NCBI RefSeq assembly: GCF_024518835.1
Contig: NZ_JANIGO010000002.1
Coordinates: 129,522-193,521 of the forward strand
DNA: 64,000 nt
Source: Limnobacter humi
GTDB lineage: Bacteria; Pseudomonadota; Gammaproteobacteria; Burkholderiales; Burkholderiaceae_B
Direction of reading: 5' to 3'
The translations under genes and the position numbers were made by a program. Below are positions 29,591 through 39,677 of this stretch, piece by piece (position 1 is the first letter of the stretch; each line of letters starts with the position of its first letter). A model generated the notes under the pieces. The model was not told the DNA's origin and ran no database searches. It worked only from the letters and a program-made list of their open reading frames with translations.

Positions 29591-30325
29591 ATGAACAGGA
29601 ACATCGCATTGTCGGACACGGCCTTTGTACTGCACGCAGTGCCTTACAAAGAGACCAGTTTGATCGTGGAACTGTTTTGTCGCGAATCGGGGAGATTGCC
29701 TGTGGTTGCCAAAGGTGCCAAGCGCCCCCATTCTGGTTTGCGTGCTGTGCTGGTGAGTTTTCAGCCCATCCATGTCCGGTTCAGCGGGCGCTCTGAGGTA
29801 AAAACCTTGATGGCTGCTGAATGGGCTGGGGGGCTTCTGGCACCCACTGACAAGGCCTTGTTTTCTGCGTATTACCTCAATGAATTGTTGATGCAGGGCT
29901 TGGGGCGCGAGGATGCGCATCCGGCACTTTTTGACAGTTATGCCCAGGCGCTCGCCGCGCTGGCTGTTGGTGAAGACATGACACAGGTGGTTAGACGCTT
30001 CGAGATTGAGTTGCTGCAGGCCCTGGGTTATGGACTTACGCTGGACCACGATGCAGACGGTCAACCCATTCGTCCCGATGCGTTGTATGTCTGGTTGAAC
30101 GAAGTGGGTTGGTCTCACTCAGATGGGTTAGGTGTATTGCCTGGGGACGATGCAATCGTTGAACATGGTGTACCTGGGCAGGTTATTCTGGATCTGCAGT
30201 CGGGCGTTTTGACCCGCGCTGCAGCGAGTGTGCTGAAAATGGTCACGCGCAAAATGTTGGCAGCCCATGTGGCACCCAACGGCGTGGTGTCAAGGTCGTG
30301 GATGGAGCAATTGATTAAAGCATGA
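29591..30325 (+). CDS. recO: DNA repair protein RecO
   Basis: 244 residues; loads RecA with RecR at gaps. The N-terminal OB fold starts near [15 protein letters not shown], followed by a helical C-domain. The zinc Cys cluster of some RecO proteins is not seen. It follows era, as in E. coli, and overlaps pdxJ by 4 nt. Confidence 0.92.
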   Translation: MNRNIALSDTAFVLHAVPYKETSLIVELFCRESGRLPVVAKGAKRPHSGLRAVLVSFQPIHVRFSGRSEVKTLMAAEWAGGLLAPTDKALFSAYYLNELLMQGLGREDAHPALFDSYAQALAALAVGEDMTQVVRRFEIELLQALGYGLTLDHDADGQPIRPDALYVWLNEVGWSHSDGLGVLPGDDAIVEHGVPGQVILDLQSGVLTRAAASVLKMVTRKMLAAHVAPNGVVSRSWMEQLIKA

Positions 30326-31065
30326 TTGAACTCGGTGTTAACATTGACCACGTGGCCACCATACGGCAGGCGCGCCGAGGTGTTGAGCCAGACCCGCTTC
30401 AAGCGGCGTTGCTGGCCGAAGAATACGGCGCTGATGCCATCACCGTGCATGTTCGGGAGGACCGGCGCCACATGCAAGACAGTGATGTTAAGCTGATTCG
30501 TCCGAAACTGGCGACTCGCATGAATTTCGAGTGCGCCGTGGTGGAGGAAATGATTCGCTTGGTTGAGGCGGTGGCTCCCCACGATGTTTGCTTTGTGCCA
30601 GAACGTCGAGAAGAGGTCACCACAGAAGGCGGTTTGGATGTGATTGGTGGACTCCACTTGATTGGACCTGCAATTGCCCGTTTGAAAGCGCAGGGTATGC
30701 GCATTTCACTGTTCATCGATCCAAATCTAGAACAAATAGAAGCGGCGTTGACTGCGGGTGCCGATGCCGTAGAGCTCCACACCGGTCGCTATGCCCATGC
30801 CCAGGGGGCTGCGCTGCAGGCGGAGATTGAGCGTATTCGGGCTGCGGCGAACTTTGGTGCATCCGAAGGTCTTCGTGTCAATGCAGGTCATGGCTTGAAT
30901 TATCAGAACGTGCAGGCGATTGCAGCGATTGAGACCATTGCGGAGCTGAATATTGGGCATAGTATTGTGGCCAATGCTGTCTTCATGGGGTGGGAAAAAG
31001 CCATAAAAACCATGAAGGCGTTGATGGTCGAGGCTCGGATGAACTCGATTCGCCCCCGTTCATGA
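30322..31065 (+). CDS. pdxJ: Pyridoxine 5'-phosphate synthase
   Basis: 247 residues, TIM barrel. It starts [19 protein letters not shown], the PdxJ hallmark with its catalytic His. Later segments HVREDRRHM and ELHTGRYA are typical. Last step of the DXP-dependent vitamin B6 pathway. The order recO-pdxJ-acpS is conserved. Confidence 0.96.
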   Translation: MIELGVNIDHVATIRQARRGVEPDPLQAALLAEEYGADAITVHVREDRRHMQDSDVKLIRPKLATRMNFECAVVEEMIRLVEAVAPHDVCFVPERREEVTTEGGLDVIGGLHLIGPAIARLKAQGMRISLFIDPNLEQIEAALTAGADAVELHTGRYAHAQGAALQAEIERIRAAANFGASEGLRVNAGHGLNYQNVQAIAAIETIAELNIGHSIVANAVFMGWEKAIKTMKALMVEARMNSIRPRS

Positions 31066-31475
31066 TGAATATTCCACGACTGGTGGGAATCGGCTGTGAT
31101 TTGGTGGATACCCAACGAATCGAAAAATCCATGCAATCGCTGGGGGATCCATTCATTCGAAGGATATTGACCCCCCTGGAATACAACGAATATGTAGTAC
31201 GCAGCAGCAAATCCTGGCAAAGGGGTGTATTGTTTGTGGCCTCCAGATTTGCAGCAAAGGAAGCCCTGTCCAAGGCACTGGGTACTGGGGTTGGTGAAAA
31301 GTTGTCGTTTCAGGATGTATCGGTATTGAACCTGGACAGCGGAAAACCGGTGTTTGAGTTTTCAGCGACTTGGTTGAGCCGGGCAGAACATGACCAGTTG
31401 AACGCAGAGGTCTCTCTGAGTGACACCGATCACTTGGCCATGGCCATGGTTGTTGTGGTGCGCACTGCGCAGTAA
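31062..31475 (+). CDS. acpS: Holo-[acyl-carrier-protein] synthase
   Basis: 137 residues; transfers phosphopantetheine from CoA to AcpP. Family motifs are GIGCDLVD at the N-terminus (metal Asp) and [15 protein letters not shown]. Two adjacent Met codons (31062, 31065) overlap the pdxJ stop; either can serve. Confidence 0.94.
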   Translation: MMNIPRLVGIGCDLVDTQRIEKSMQSLGDPFIRRILTPLEYNEYVVRSSKSWQRGVLFVASRFAAKEALSKALGTGVGEKLSFQDVSVLNLDSGKPVFEFSATWLSRAEHDQLNAEVSLSDTDHLAMAMVVVVRTAQ

Positions 31476-31520
31476 ATTTGCAGACATTATTGGATTAACC
31501 CAAACACAGGAATATCGCGC

Positions 31521-32549
31521 ATGACTCTTGGCCCATTCATCATTGGTCTGACCGGGCTAACCCTTTCCTCAGACGATATCCGTCGAATCCAAAATCCATC
31601 GGTGGGTGGCCTCATCCTGTTTTCCAGAAATTTTGAAAACAAAAGCCAGCTGATGGATTTGGTCAAATCCATTCGCGCAAATGGCGGCCGACACAAACCC
31701 GTGTTTGTTGATCATGAAGGTGGTCGAGTGCAGCGATTTCGGGAGGGCTTTACGGCCATTCCATCGATGCGCCAAATCGGTCGCAGGGCCGTTGAGGACC
31801 TGGACGATGGTTTGAAACTGGCCCGTGAGGCTGGCTATGTCATGGCGGCTGAGCTTCGTGCCTGCGACATCGATCTGAGTTTTGCGCCGGTGTTGGACTT
31901 GGATTGGGGCAACAGCGAAATTATCGGAGATCGTTCATTTTCAAACGATCCCAAAATGGTGTCCCGTTTGGCTGCAGCCCTGATGAACGGCATGGCGTTG
32001 GCAGGAATGCAAGCCTGCGGAAAACATTTCCCTGGACATGGCTGGGTGAAGCTAGACAGTCACTTGGCGCTTCCCCAGGACAATCGCTCGTTGGCCGATA
32101 TTTTGCGCGCAGATGCACTGCCTTACGAGTTCAACAATGCGCTGAATATGGCCAGTGTCATGCCGGCTCATGTGGTGTATTCCGAGGTGGATAGCAAGCC
32201 AGCCTGTTTTTCAAAAATCTGGATTGAAGACATTCTCCGGGTAAAACTGGGTTTTGACGGAGCGGTCATCAGCGACGATCTGGACATGGTGGGTGCGCAT
32301 GGGGAGGGTGATATCCGGGATCGGGCGGCTGCCGCGCTGAGGGCCGGGTGTGATGCGGTGTTGAGCTGCAACAATTTTGAGGACATCGAAACCTTGGTCA
32401 ATGACCCAATTCCCGAGGCTTTGCGCAACATGGAAATTCGCAGCCGTCGAATGAACCGGTTGCTGGGCACTGGACCGTTGTTGACCTGGAGTGGTTTGGC
32501 CAGCAGCTACAGTTATCAGGCGGCCATTGAACGCCTTGGGCAAGTGTGA
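31521..32549 (+). CDS. nagZ: Beta-N-acetylhexosaminidase
   Basis: 342 residues, glycoside hydrolase family 3. Removes GlcNAc from anhydro-muropeptides in cytoplasmic wall recycling. Active-site loop motifs are KHFPGHG and DSHLALP, and the nucleophile is in the AVISDDLDM segment. No signal peptide. Last gene of the block; a terminator follows. Confidence 0.95.
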   Translation: MTLGPFIIGLTGLTLSSDDIRRIQNPSVGGLILFSRNFENKSQLMDLVKSIRANGGRHKPVFVDHEGGRVQRFREGFTAIPSMRQIGRRAVEDLDDGLKLAREAGYVMAAELRACDIDLSFAPVLDLDWGNSEIIGDRSFSNDPKMVSRLAAALMNGMALAGMQACGKHFPGHGWVKLDSHLALPQDNRSLADILRADALPYEFNNALNMASVMPAHVVYSEVDSKPACFSKIWIEDILRVKLGFDGAVISDDLDMVGAHGEGDIRDRAAAALRAGCDAVLSCNNFEDIETLVNDPIPEALRNMEIRSRRMNRLLGTGPLLTWSGLASSYSYQAAIERLGQV

Positions 32550-32564
32550 GGCAGCACTGAAACG

Positions 32565-32599
32565 AAAAAAGCCCTGACCGACTTGGTCAGGGCTTTTTT
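32565..32599. terminator. Bidirectional intrinsic terminator between nagZ and the ppiC-type gene
   Basis: A perfect 15-bp inverted repeat (outer AAAAAAGCCC / GGGCTTTTTT) around a 5-nt loop. The A and T runs allow termination in both directions, which fits the convergent genes on either side. Confidence 0.94.
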
Positions 32600-32651
32600 A
32601 TTGGGTGCTGATCAGACGTTCTGACCAGCATTGGGCGTACCGAAGGTGAGC

Positions 32652-33446
32652 TTACTTGACCTTGGCGCCTGAGATCAGTTTTTCCTGATAGGCTTCCCAC
32701 TTCTCTTCAACCATGCGCTGTTCAAGTTGCTCGCGCACCTGGTCCAAGGCGGGCGGTGTGGCTTGACGGGTGTCCGCCAACAGGATCACGTGATAGCCGA
32801 ACTGGCTTTTCACGGGGGCCTTGGTGTATTCACCCTTTTTCAGGCCAACCATGGCTTGAGAGAACTCAGGCACGAAACTGTTGGGGTTGGCCCAGTCCAG
32901 ATCTCCGCCATTCGGTGCGGAACCAGGGTCTTTGGACTCGGCTTTGGCCAGATCGGCAAACTTGGCACCTTTGTCCAGTTTGGCAATAATGGCTTTGGCT
33001 GCATCTTCGGACGGGACTAGAATATGGCTTGCCCGATATTCAGAACCGCCCATCATGTCGGCGATTTTCTTGTATTGCGCCTGCAATTCCGCATCGGTGG
33101 GTTTGTTGGCTTTCAGAAAATCTTCGCGAAGCGCATTGGCCAGAATCGCCTGATTCATCATTTGAACCTGGTACTTCACTTCGGCCTTGCTGTTCAAGCC
33201 TTTTTTCAGGGCTTCTTGCTTCAACACTTCCTGCTTGATCAGTTCTTGCCGAATGGCTGCACGCAGTTCTGGCGATGGCGCCTGGCCGCGCTTGCCTTGT
33301 TCTTTCACAATAAAGTCCACCAGCTCGCTGGGAATGGACTGTCCGTTGACCAGCGCTGCATTTTGGGCCAATGCGGCAGGGCCGGCCAGTGCTGCGGCGG
33401 CGATCAAACCGGCCACAGCGGCTGTTTTCAATGAATTCTTCAACAT
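32652..33446 (-). CDS. Parvulin-type periplasmic peptidyl-prolyl isomerase
   Basis: 264 residues. A signal peptide ends at ALAQ near residue 28. A helical SurA-like N-domain is followed by a rotamase domain (ASHILV start, GGDLDW and FGYHVILL end). It helps fold exported proteins. It appears to head a minus-strand cluster with bolA and yciB, the arrangement seen in many betaproteobacteria. Confidence 0.92.
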   Translation of the reverse strand: MLKNSLKTAAVAGLIAAAALAGPAALAQNAALVNGQSIPSELVDFIVKEQGKRGQAPSPELRAAIRQELIKQEVLKQEALKKGLNSKAEVKYQVQMMNQAILANALREDFLKANKPTDAELQAQYKKIADMMGGSEYRASHILVPSEDAAKAIIAKLDKGAKFADLAKAESKDPGSAPNGGDLDWANPNSFVPEFSQAMVGLKKGEYTKAPVKSQFGYHVILLADTRQATPPALDQVREQLEQRMVEEKWEAYQEKLISGAKVK

Positions 33447-33499
33447 AACAAATACCTTGTGTGTCTCGTAGGGTAAGAAAGGGCGCTGGTGGCTTCCAG

Positions 33500-33763
33500 C
33501 TAGTCGTCAGCGAGGGCTGCGTCTATGGCCAGGGCGTGGATTTCTTTTTTCATCCAATCTGACACAGCATCATACACGAGCCGATGACGGCCCAATGTGC
33601 TCAATCCTGCGAATTTGCGGCTTTTCACCCGGACCCGAAAATGACGCCCGCCGTCTTTTGCACCGGCATGTCCCGCATGCAAATGGGATTCATCATCAAC
33701 CTCGACGGTGGCTTCCAGCGCTTGCTCCAACCGTTGGCGCAACTGATCTGCAGTGATGCCCAT
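33500..33763 (-). CDS. bolA: BolA family protein
   Basis: 87 residues, the usual size. The conserved stretch around RVKSRKFAGLSTLGRHRLVYD carries the invariant His. BolA proteins pair with monothiol glutaredoxins in Fe-S trafficking and affect cell shape. It lies 1 nt downstream of yciB and is surely cotranscribed. IbaG-type and BolA-type cannot be separated here with certainty. Confidence 0.88.
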   Translation of the reverse strand: MGITADQLRQRLEQALEATVEVDDESHLHAGHAGAKDGGRHFRVRVKSRKFAGLSTLGRHRLVYDAVSDWMKKEIHALAIDAALADD

Positions 33764-33764
33764 G

Positions 33765-34388
33765 TCAGTGCGCTCCGTTTTGCGGTTTCATGTGGCGTGA
33801 CATGTAGATACCTTGCCCGATGACAAACACCAGGGTAGCGCCTAAAGCACCAAACAGCTTGAAATCAACCCAGATATCGGTGGAGAAGTTATAAGCCACC
33901 AACAAATTGGCAGCAGCCATCAATAGAAAAAACAGGATCCATGCCCACAGCAATCGAGTCCATGCCGCTGGTGGCATTTCAACTTGCCCTTTCATCATGA
34001 GTTCAATCGGGTTTTTTTTGAACAATGTTGCAACGGCAAAGCCCACAGCCATGGCAAGGTACAACACGGTGGGCTTCCATTTGATGAAGGTTTCGTTTTG
34101 AAGGACGAGCGTGGCCCCACCAAACACCACGATAACCGCCAGGCCAACCCATTGCATGGTTTCAATTTTTTTCCCGCTGACCCGTTGAATCACAATCAGC
34201 ACGGCGGTGACCACAATCGCAACCACCGTGGCGAGCAATATAGGCACTTGGGTGGGTTGAATGGCCACACCGGACAATGGCTGAAGTAGGGGTTCCAGCC
34301 ATTGACGTGCCTGATCAGGGTGAGTACCAGCCCACTTGAAGCTGATAAAAAACAGCACGATGGGTAAAAAATCGAGAATTAGTTTCAT
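33765..34388 (-). CDS. yciB: Inner membrane septation protein YciB (IspZ)
   Basis: 207 residues with five or more hydrophobic helices. It begins MKLILDFLPIVLFFISFK, the YciB hallmark, and contains KWKPTVLY. Inner-membrane protein linked to septation and envelope integrity. First of yciB-bolA-ppiC. Confidence 0.94.
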   Translation of the reverse strand: MKLILDFLPIVLFFISFKWAGTHPDQARQWLEPLLQPLSGVAIQPTQVPILLATVVAIVVTAVLIVIQRVSGKKIETMQWVGLAVIVVFGGATLVLQNETFIKWKPTVLYLAMAVGFAVATLFKKNPIELMMKGQVEMPPAAWTRLLWAWILFFLLMAAANLLVAYNFSTDIWVDFKLFGALGATLVFVIGQGIYMSRHMKPQNGAH

Positions 34389-34449
34389 GGGGCCTGCAGA
34401 TGGCGGGAAATACGGTCAATGGATGTCGGCATCGTAAATCAAAAACAGG

Positions 34450-34863
34450 TCATGCCGAGCTGTCTTGCGCAAAAGGCTCAAAAGCCAGGCTCACCGAATT
34501 GATGCAATACCGCAAACCAGTTGGGGGTGGCCCATCGTTAAACACATGGCCAAGGTGCGCATCACACACGCTGCATGTCACCTCAGTGCGCAGCATTCCA
34601 TGACTTTGATCAATGTGTTCGGCCACATGATCCGGATTCAGCGGCGCAAAGTAGCTTGGCCAACCGCAGCCGGATTCGAATTTTGTATCGGATGCAAACA
34701 GTGGGGTGCCACAGCAAATACAGCGGTAGATGCCTGGTTCGTGGTGGTCCCAGTAGTGGCCTGTAAATGCCCGCTCAGTGCCCTTGTTGCGTGTCACCTC
34801 GTAACTCATGGGTGTTAATTCCTCGCGCCATTGCGCGTCTGTTTTAACCACTTTCTGAACCAT
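34450..34863 (-). CDS. msrB: Peptide-methionine (R)-S-oxide reductase
   Basis: 137 residues. Zinc ligands are two CxxC pairs (C48/C51 and C97/C100). The catalytic Cys is C120 in RYCINS. Reduces Met-R-sulfoxide in proteins. No signal peptide, so cytoplasmic. The ATG at 34863 was chosen because residues upstream are not conserved. Confidence 0.95.
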   Translation of the reverse strand: MVQKVVKTDAQWREELTPMSYEVTRNKGTERAFTGHYWDHHEPGIYRCICCGTPLFASDTKFESGCGWPSYFAPLNPDHVAEHIDQSHGMLRTEVTCSVCDAHLGHVFNDGPPPTGLRYCINSVSLAFEPFAQDSSA

Positions 34864-34895
34864 GTGAACTCCTGTTCTGATGCGATTTGGGTTGC

Positions 34896-36473
34896 TCAAG
34901 ATGAACAGCTTAAAACCAGGCCCCGCGCCCATTCCGGCGGTGCGGCCATGTCGGAGGCTGGGTGTTGCTCATCGAACGGGTGAGACAAGGCAGCCGCGAG
35001 CCGGTTCACCTCGGTGAAATCGCCGTGCTGTGCCGTGTCAATGGCCTGTTGCAGCAGGTGATTGCGCAACACCCAGGCGGGATTTACCTGATTCAAACCG
35101 GCTCGCCAAACCGGCAAATCCAGCATTGCACGGCCATGAATGGACTCAAACCACTGCTGCCAATTGCCCAACCATGCTTTGGCTTGGTCGATTTGCGCTT
35201 CGTCGCCCAAGGCCAGGGGGAAATGCGCACTGGACTGCCATGCTGCGAAGTTTTCATCAACACTGGCCATGGGGTTCAATACTGAAAGCGAGCGAAAGAA
35301 ACGGGTGAAATCCAGCTGGTGTTGGTGCATGAATTGCAAGGTGCTCTCCACGGCATTGTCTATTACGGGTGTTGACGGTTGGGCTGGCGTTTCGGGCGAT
35401 AGCAGGCCCGTCTTGATGGCAAAACTGGTGTTGTGGTGTTGATGGAATACCGCCGCATAGTCATCCAACACAGCCTGGATTTGGTCTTTGTCTGCGCGAA
35501 TCAACGGCGTAAGCGCTTGGGCCAGTGCATACAGGTTCCAGTGGCCAATGCGAGGCTGGTTGCGGTAACTGTACCGCCCATGTTGATCTGAGTGGTTGCA
35601 GACATGGTCCACATCAAGCCCGTCCATAAAGCCAAAAGGACCGTAATCGATGGTGAGCCCCAGCAGGCTCATATTATCGGTGTTCATCACACCGTGGCAA
35701 AACCCCACCGCCTGCCATTTTGCCATCAGCACGGCCGTGCGATGAATAACGACAGTCAGCCATTGAAGCACGGCATGGCTAAATGCTTCATCGCTGTTTC
35801 CCTGATCAATCTCTGGATGTTGTTGATCCATGTGCCAGGCCACCAATTCTCGCAAACGCTCATGCTGATTGCTGTAACAGAAATATTCGATGTGGCCAAA
35901 GCGCAAAAAGCTGGGACTGACCCGACACACGATGGCTGCGGTTTCGGTGGTCTCCCGGAAAACAGGGTCGCTGCTGGCAGTCAGAGACAGCGCCCGAGTA
36001 CTGGGAACGCCGAGGTGGTGCATGGCCTCTGAACACAGGTATTCACGAATGGATGACCGCAGCACAGCCCGGCCATCTGCATGGCGAGAGTAGGGCGTTG
36101 GCCCAGCGCCTTTGAGCTGCAGTTGATGATATTGACGCCCCTTCCGAATTTCCGCGATCAACAAGGCCCGCCCATCGCCCAGCTGTGGCACAAAAACTCC
36201 AAATTGATGGCCGCAATACACGCTGGCCATGCTTGGATAGCCAGGCCAAGGCGCGTTACCACTGCACACATCCAGACCATGGCTGGACTGCAAGCCCAAT
36301 GGATCGATGCCAATCCGCCCAGCCAAAGCCTGATTGACAGACACCCAGTGAACTGGTGTTTTTAATGGGGTTGTGGGCACAGCGGTTAGAAATGGCTGCC
36401 CAAGACTGGCGTATTCCTGAACCAAAACAGAATCGGTCGAATGTAACAAGGTGAAGTCCTGCGATATAGTCAT
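34896..36473 (-). CDS. selO: Protein adenylyltransferase SelO (YdiU)
   Basis: 525 residues; pseudokinase-fold enzyme that transfers AMP to Ser/Thr/Tyr of targets. Typical motifs include [23 protein letters not shown] and the [10 protein letters not shown] catalytic loop, and the C-terminus ends LSCSS with the Cys that is Sec in eukaryotes. The ATG at 36473 opens MTISQDFTL; longer in-frame starts run into the divergent promoter region. The SelO-msrB pairing fits the oxidative-stress role known for SelO. Confidence 0.94.
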   Translation of the reverse strand: MTISQDFTLLHSTDSVLVQEYASLGQPFLTAVPTTPLKTPVHWVSVNQALAGRIGIDPLGLQSSHGLDVCSGNAPWPGYPSMASVYCGHQFGVFVPQLGDGRALLIAEIRKGRQYHQLQLKGAGPTPYSRHADGRAVLRSSIREYLCSEAMHHLGVPSTRALSLTASSDPVFRETTETAAIVCRVSPSFLRFGHIEYFCYSNQHERLRELVAWHMDQQHPEIDQGNSDEAFSHAVLQWLTVVIHRTAVLMAKWQAVGFCHGVMNTDNMSLLGLTIDYGPFGFMDGLDVDHVCNHSDQHGRYSYRNQPRIGHWNLYALAQALTPLIRADKDQIQAVLDDYAAVFHQHHNTSFAIKTGLLSPETPAQPSTPVIDNAVESTLQFMHQHQLDFTRFFRSLSVLNPMASVDENFAAWQSSAHFPLALGDEAQIDQAKAWLGNWQQWFESIHGRAMLDLPVWRAGLNQVNPAWVLRNHLLQQAIDTAQHGDFTEVNRLAAALSHPFDEQHPASDMAAPPEWARGLVLSCSS

Positions 36474-36593
36474 GACGACAGACGGAGTAACACGGCCCAT
36501 GGCCACGGTTACGAACCGCGACGCATGGCCACACAGGCCATTGTAAAAGGGTTCACACCGGCAAAACAGCATGATCTGGAGGAGAGAGACAAC

Positions 36594-38231
36594 ATGCAGG
36601 GTTTGATGATGCACATGCCGCTATTGATATCGTCAGTGCTGCAGCACGCGGAGCGGCACCATCCCACAGGTGAAATCGTGTCGCGACGCACAGAGGGCGA
36701 TATTCACCGCACCAATTGGGGGCAGATCGCCAAGCGGGCAAAAAAACTGGCCAATCGCCTCATTGCTGATGGTGTCCAGCAAGGCGAGAACGTGGCCACC
36801 TTGGCATGGAACGGGTACCGCCATGTTGAAATTTATTACGCTGTTTCCGGCATGGGGGCGGTTGTTCACACCCTGAATCCAAGGCTGTTTCCTGAACAGT
36901 TGGTGTACATCATCAACCACGCCAAAGACACCACCGTATTTTTTGACACCACATTCGCACCGCTGATCAAAGCGATTGCACCCGCTTGCCCCACGGTAAA
37001 GCGATGGGTGCAACTGTGTGACGAGGCGGTAATGCCAGCCGATCCGGCAGTGGCTGGTTGCCTCAATTATGAGGCGTACATCGCGCAAGCCAGCGACGTC
37101 TATGACTGGCCAGAACTGGATGAAAATGCCGCATGCGGGCTTTGCTACACATCAGGCACCACTGGCAATCCCAAGGGTGCGTTGTATTCCCATCGCTCAA
37201 CCGTGTTGCATGCCATGGCCGCCTGCACGCCAGATGCCTTGGGCATCAGCAGCCGTGACACGGTGTTGCCGGTGGTTCCAATGTTCCATGTCAACGCCTG
37301 GGGCTTGCCATATATTGGCGCCATGGTGGGTGCAAAAATGGTCATGCCCGGCGGCGCGCTGGATGGGGAGTCTATCTACAAACTGATGGAAGCTGAACGG
37401 GTCAATATTTCCGCAGGCGTACCCACGGTGTGGCTGGGCCTGTTGAATTATGTCCAGCAGCACGGCTTGAAATTTTCCACGTTCAACCGCACGGTGATCG
37501 GCGGTTCGGCTGCGCCACCCGCGATGATCAAAACCCTGAACAGCCTGGGGGTTGAGGTCATTCACGCATGGGGCATGACCGAGCTTTCGCCATTGGGCAC
37601 CGTGTGCCGGCTTAAAGCAAAACACATGGACATGCCCCTGGAGGCGCAGCAGAAAGTACTGGAGAAGCAGGGTGTGGCCATTTATGGCGTGGACATGAAA
37701 ATTGTCAATGACGAAGGCGATGAGTTGCCCTGGGACGGCCAAGCGTTTGGTGACCTGCTGGTGCGGGGCCACTGGGTGGTGGGTGGCTATTTTGGCGGTG
37801 ACGGCAAAAATGCATTTACGGTCGACAAAGCCGGTAAGCAGTGGTTCAGCACTGGCGATGTTTCCAAGATTGACCCGGACGGCTACATGCAAATCACCGA
37901 CAGAAGCAAGGATGTGATCAAATCCGGGGGAGAGTGGATCAGCTCCATTGATCTGGAAAACGTGGCCATGGGGCATCCAGCAGTACAAGAAGCGGCCGTC
38001 ATTTCAGCTTTTCATCCCAAGTGGGACGAGCGTCCGCTCTTGGTGGTGGTTCGAAAGCCCAATGCCGAGGTTGGCCGAGATGAATTGCTGAAGTTTTATG
38101 ATGGCAAGGTGGCCAAGTGGAGTATTCCGGATGATGTGGCCTTTGTTGAGGAACTTCCCCACACCGCAACTGGTAAAATCCAAAAACTGAAGCTGCGGGA
38201 GCAATTCAAGGATTACAAGCTGCCTGGTTAA
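36594..38231 (+). CDS. Medium/long-chain acyl-CoA ligase (AMP-forming)
   Basis: 545 residues of the ANL superfamily, closest in feel to AlkK-type ligases. The P-loop is [11 protein letters not shown], the acyl-site segment is GMTELSPLG, and the C-domain carries GEWISSID and the catalytic Lys in GKIQKLKLR. Activates fatty acids to CoA thioesters. The ATG at 36594 follows a GGAGGAGAGA ribosome site; an upstream ATG at 36525 lacks one. Diverges from selO. Confidence 0.9.
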   Translation: MQGLMMHMPLLISSVLQHAERHHPTGEIVSRRTEGDIHRTNWGQIAKRAKKLANRLIADGVQQGENVATLAWNGYRHVEIYYAVSGMGAVVHTLNPRLFPEQLVYIINHAKDTTVFFDTTFAPLIKAIAPACPTVKRWVQLCDEAVMPADPAVAGCLNYEAYIAQASDVYDWPELDENAACGLCYTSGTTGNPKGALYSHRSTVLHAMAACTPDALGISSRDTVLPVVPMFHVNAWGLPYIGAMVGAKMVMPGGALDGESIYKLMEAERVNISAGVPTVWLGLLNYVQQHGLKFSTFNRTVIGGSAAPPAMIKTLNSLGVEVIHAWGMTELSPLGTVCRLKAKHMDMPLEAQQKVLEKQGVAIYGVDMKIVNDEGDELPWDGQAFGDLLVRGHWVVGGYFGGDGKNAFTVDKAGKQWFSTGDVSKIDPDGYMQITDRSKDVIKSGGEWISSIDLENVAMGHPAVQEAAVISAFHPKWDERPLLVVVRKPNAEVGRDELLKFYDGKVAKWSIPDDVAFVEELPHTATGKIQKLKLREQFKDYKLPG

Positions 38232-38255
38232 ACAGCCCGCATTTGCAAACCCGTT

Positions 38256-38293
38256 CAGGCCACCCGGAGGACCGCGTGGCCTGTTGAATTTTT
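38256..38293 (+). terminator. Probable intrinsic terminator of the acyl-CoA ligase gene
   Basis: CAGGCCAC / GTGGCCTG form a perfect 8-bp stem around a 12-nt loop, with a five-T run five nt later. It lies between the ligase stop and the Dabb gene, so the latter may have its own promoter or depend on read-through. Confidence 0.6.
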
Positions 38294-38304
38294 AGGACAT
38301 CTAC

Positions 38305-38607
38305 ATGATCAAGCACATTGTTTTTTGGCAATTGAAAGATGAAGCACTGGGCCACACCAAAGCGCAGAATATGCAACTGGTGAAGGAAAAGCTCTTGGGC
38401 TGTGCCCAGGTGGTGCCCGGTATCCTGGAATTCGAAGTGGCCCTGGGTGGGCAAGGTTTGGAATGCACATATGATGTGGCCTTGTACTCGGTGTTTGAAA
38501 GCAAGGCGGCACTGGATGCCTACGCGGTACACCCCACCCATGAAGCCATCAAGGCTTTTATTGGTGAAGTGCGCAGCGCCCGGCAGTGCATGGACTACGA
38601 AGTGTAA
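38305..38607 (+). CDS. Dabb (stress-responsive A/B barrel) domain protein
   Basis: 100 residues. It begins MIKHIVFWQLKDEA and has the HPTHEAIKAFI segment typical of small dimeric alpha-beta barrel proteins. Members bind small molecules or act in aromatic and polyketide metabolism; no specific role can be given. Its last 13 bases overlap the convergent TANGO2/NRDE gene. Confidence 0.85.
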   Translation: MIKHIVFWQLKDEALGHTKAQNMQLVKEKLLGCAQVVPGILEFEVALGGQGLECTYDVALYSVFESKAALDAYAVHPTHEAIKAFIGEVRSARQCMDYEV

Positions 38608-39392
38608 AACGAATATCGGCGAATGCCGGTTTTTTGGCCTGCGGTGCCAAACGACACTTCACTGATACTGATTTTGCCCGTTTCCGACATCCATACCACG
38701 GTGCTGGAGCGAGTGCCATACAACGGTGACTCGATTTTAATTGCCGATAGCCGTTTTTCCCACTCATAAGGCACTCCTGTGCAGGGCAACTCGGCGTCGA
38801 TTGCAGTGCTCGTATCGGCCAGCAGATTCAAGAAACCAGTTTCAATGGTTTCATCCGGTTCATCACCCTGCAGCTGCGCGAGTTGTTGTTGCAGGCGGGT
38901 TTTCAAGGCCATGGTTTTGGGCCAATCAGCATCGATGTGTGCGTTGGACAGGCCATGAATGGGGCCATGCAGTGCTGTTGAATGAGGCTCACGGGTTGAG
39001 CCAGTCATCCACTGATTGGTCAACACGGTCAACCGGTGTTGTGTTGCTTGGCCATGGACGAGATTGAAACCAGAATAGTCTTGCCAATTGTCCAGTTGGC
39101 CCAATTGACCCTCAATGGCCGCTTTAACCAGCAAACCTCTCGATGGTGCGGAGGCTGGTTTGTTTAATGCCGGGTTTCGCACATTGGTCAGCAAGGCGAA
39201 GTCTCCCCGTTCCGAGATGGCAAGCCACGTGCCTCCACCCTGAATATCCAGACCGGCATAGGTGATGCAATCGCCCCAGCCTTCGCGAGGGCCCAGAGGT
39301 TCAGTGGGCCGGTTGTGAAATTCGTCCCGATTGGAAATACACACGAATGGGAGTTTGGAATGGGCCCCAATGGCGATGGCGACTAGGCACAT
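38595..39392 (-). CDS. NRDE/TANGO2 family protein
   Basis: 265 residues. It starts MCLVAIAI with the conserved Cys2, followed by SNRDEFHNRPT, the NRDE box. The family's human member affects haem and lipid handling; bacterial function is unsettled. The Cys2 suggests an N-terminal-nucleophile fold. The ATG at 39392 overlaps the upstream gene's end by 10 nt, and the 3' end overlaps the convergent Dabb gene. Confidence 0.9.
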   Translation of the reverse strand: MCLVAIAIGAHSKLPFVCISNRDEFHNRPTEPLGPREGWGDCITYAGLDIQGGGTWLAISERGDFALLTNVRNPALNKPASAPSRGLLVKAAIEGQLGQLDNWQDYSGFNLVHGQATQHRLTVLTNQWMTGSTREPHSTALHGPIHGLSNAHIDADWPKTMALKTRLQQQLAQLQGDEPDETIETGFLNLLADTSTAIDAELPCTGVPYEWEKRLSAIKIESPLYGTRSSTVVWMSETGKISISEVSFGTAGQKTGIRRYSFYTS

Positions 39393-39676
39393 GCCTGAAA
39401 TACCTCGTGTATTCGTTGTGGAAAGTAGGCTGTGGAGGCAAAACACAGACTGGCAAGCTGATCCAGTCGTTGCTGCCAACGGTCCACATCGGCAGCGGCG
39501 GGCAGTTCAACCATTTCCATCCACGTCGTGTAGGTTTTACCTGGTTCGATGCGCCGGTACAACCGAGTGTTAGCGGCGCCCGCCAGCAAGACCTGGCTCA
39601 GTAGCAGGCGTGCTGCTTTTTCGCACCAGTCATCGTGCACACTTGGAACCCGATAGTAGGTATACAAGACGTTCAA
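39383..39676 (-). CDS. DUF4936-like small protein
   Basis: 97 residues. It starts at TTG right after the ygfZ stop (1 nt gap) and reads LNVLYTYYRVPS; the TYTTWMEMVE segment resembles the DUF4936 family found next to ygfZ in betaproteobacteria. The frame is open much farther upstream through ygfZ, but that part is a shadow. Function is unknown. The non-ATG start and two tight junctions suggest translational coupling with ygfZ. Confidence 0.7.
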   Translation of the reverse strand: MNVLYTYYRVPSVHDDWCEKAARLLLSQVLLAGAANTRLYRRIEPGKTYTTWMEMVELPAAADVDRWQQRLDQLASLCFASTAYFPQRIHEVFQACA

Positions 39677-39677
39677 T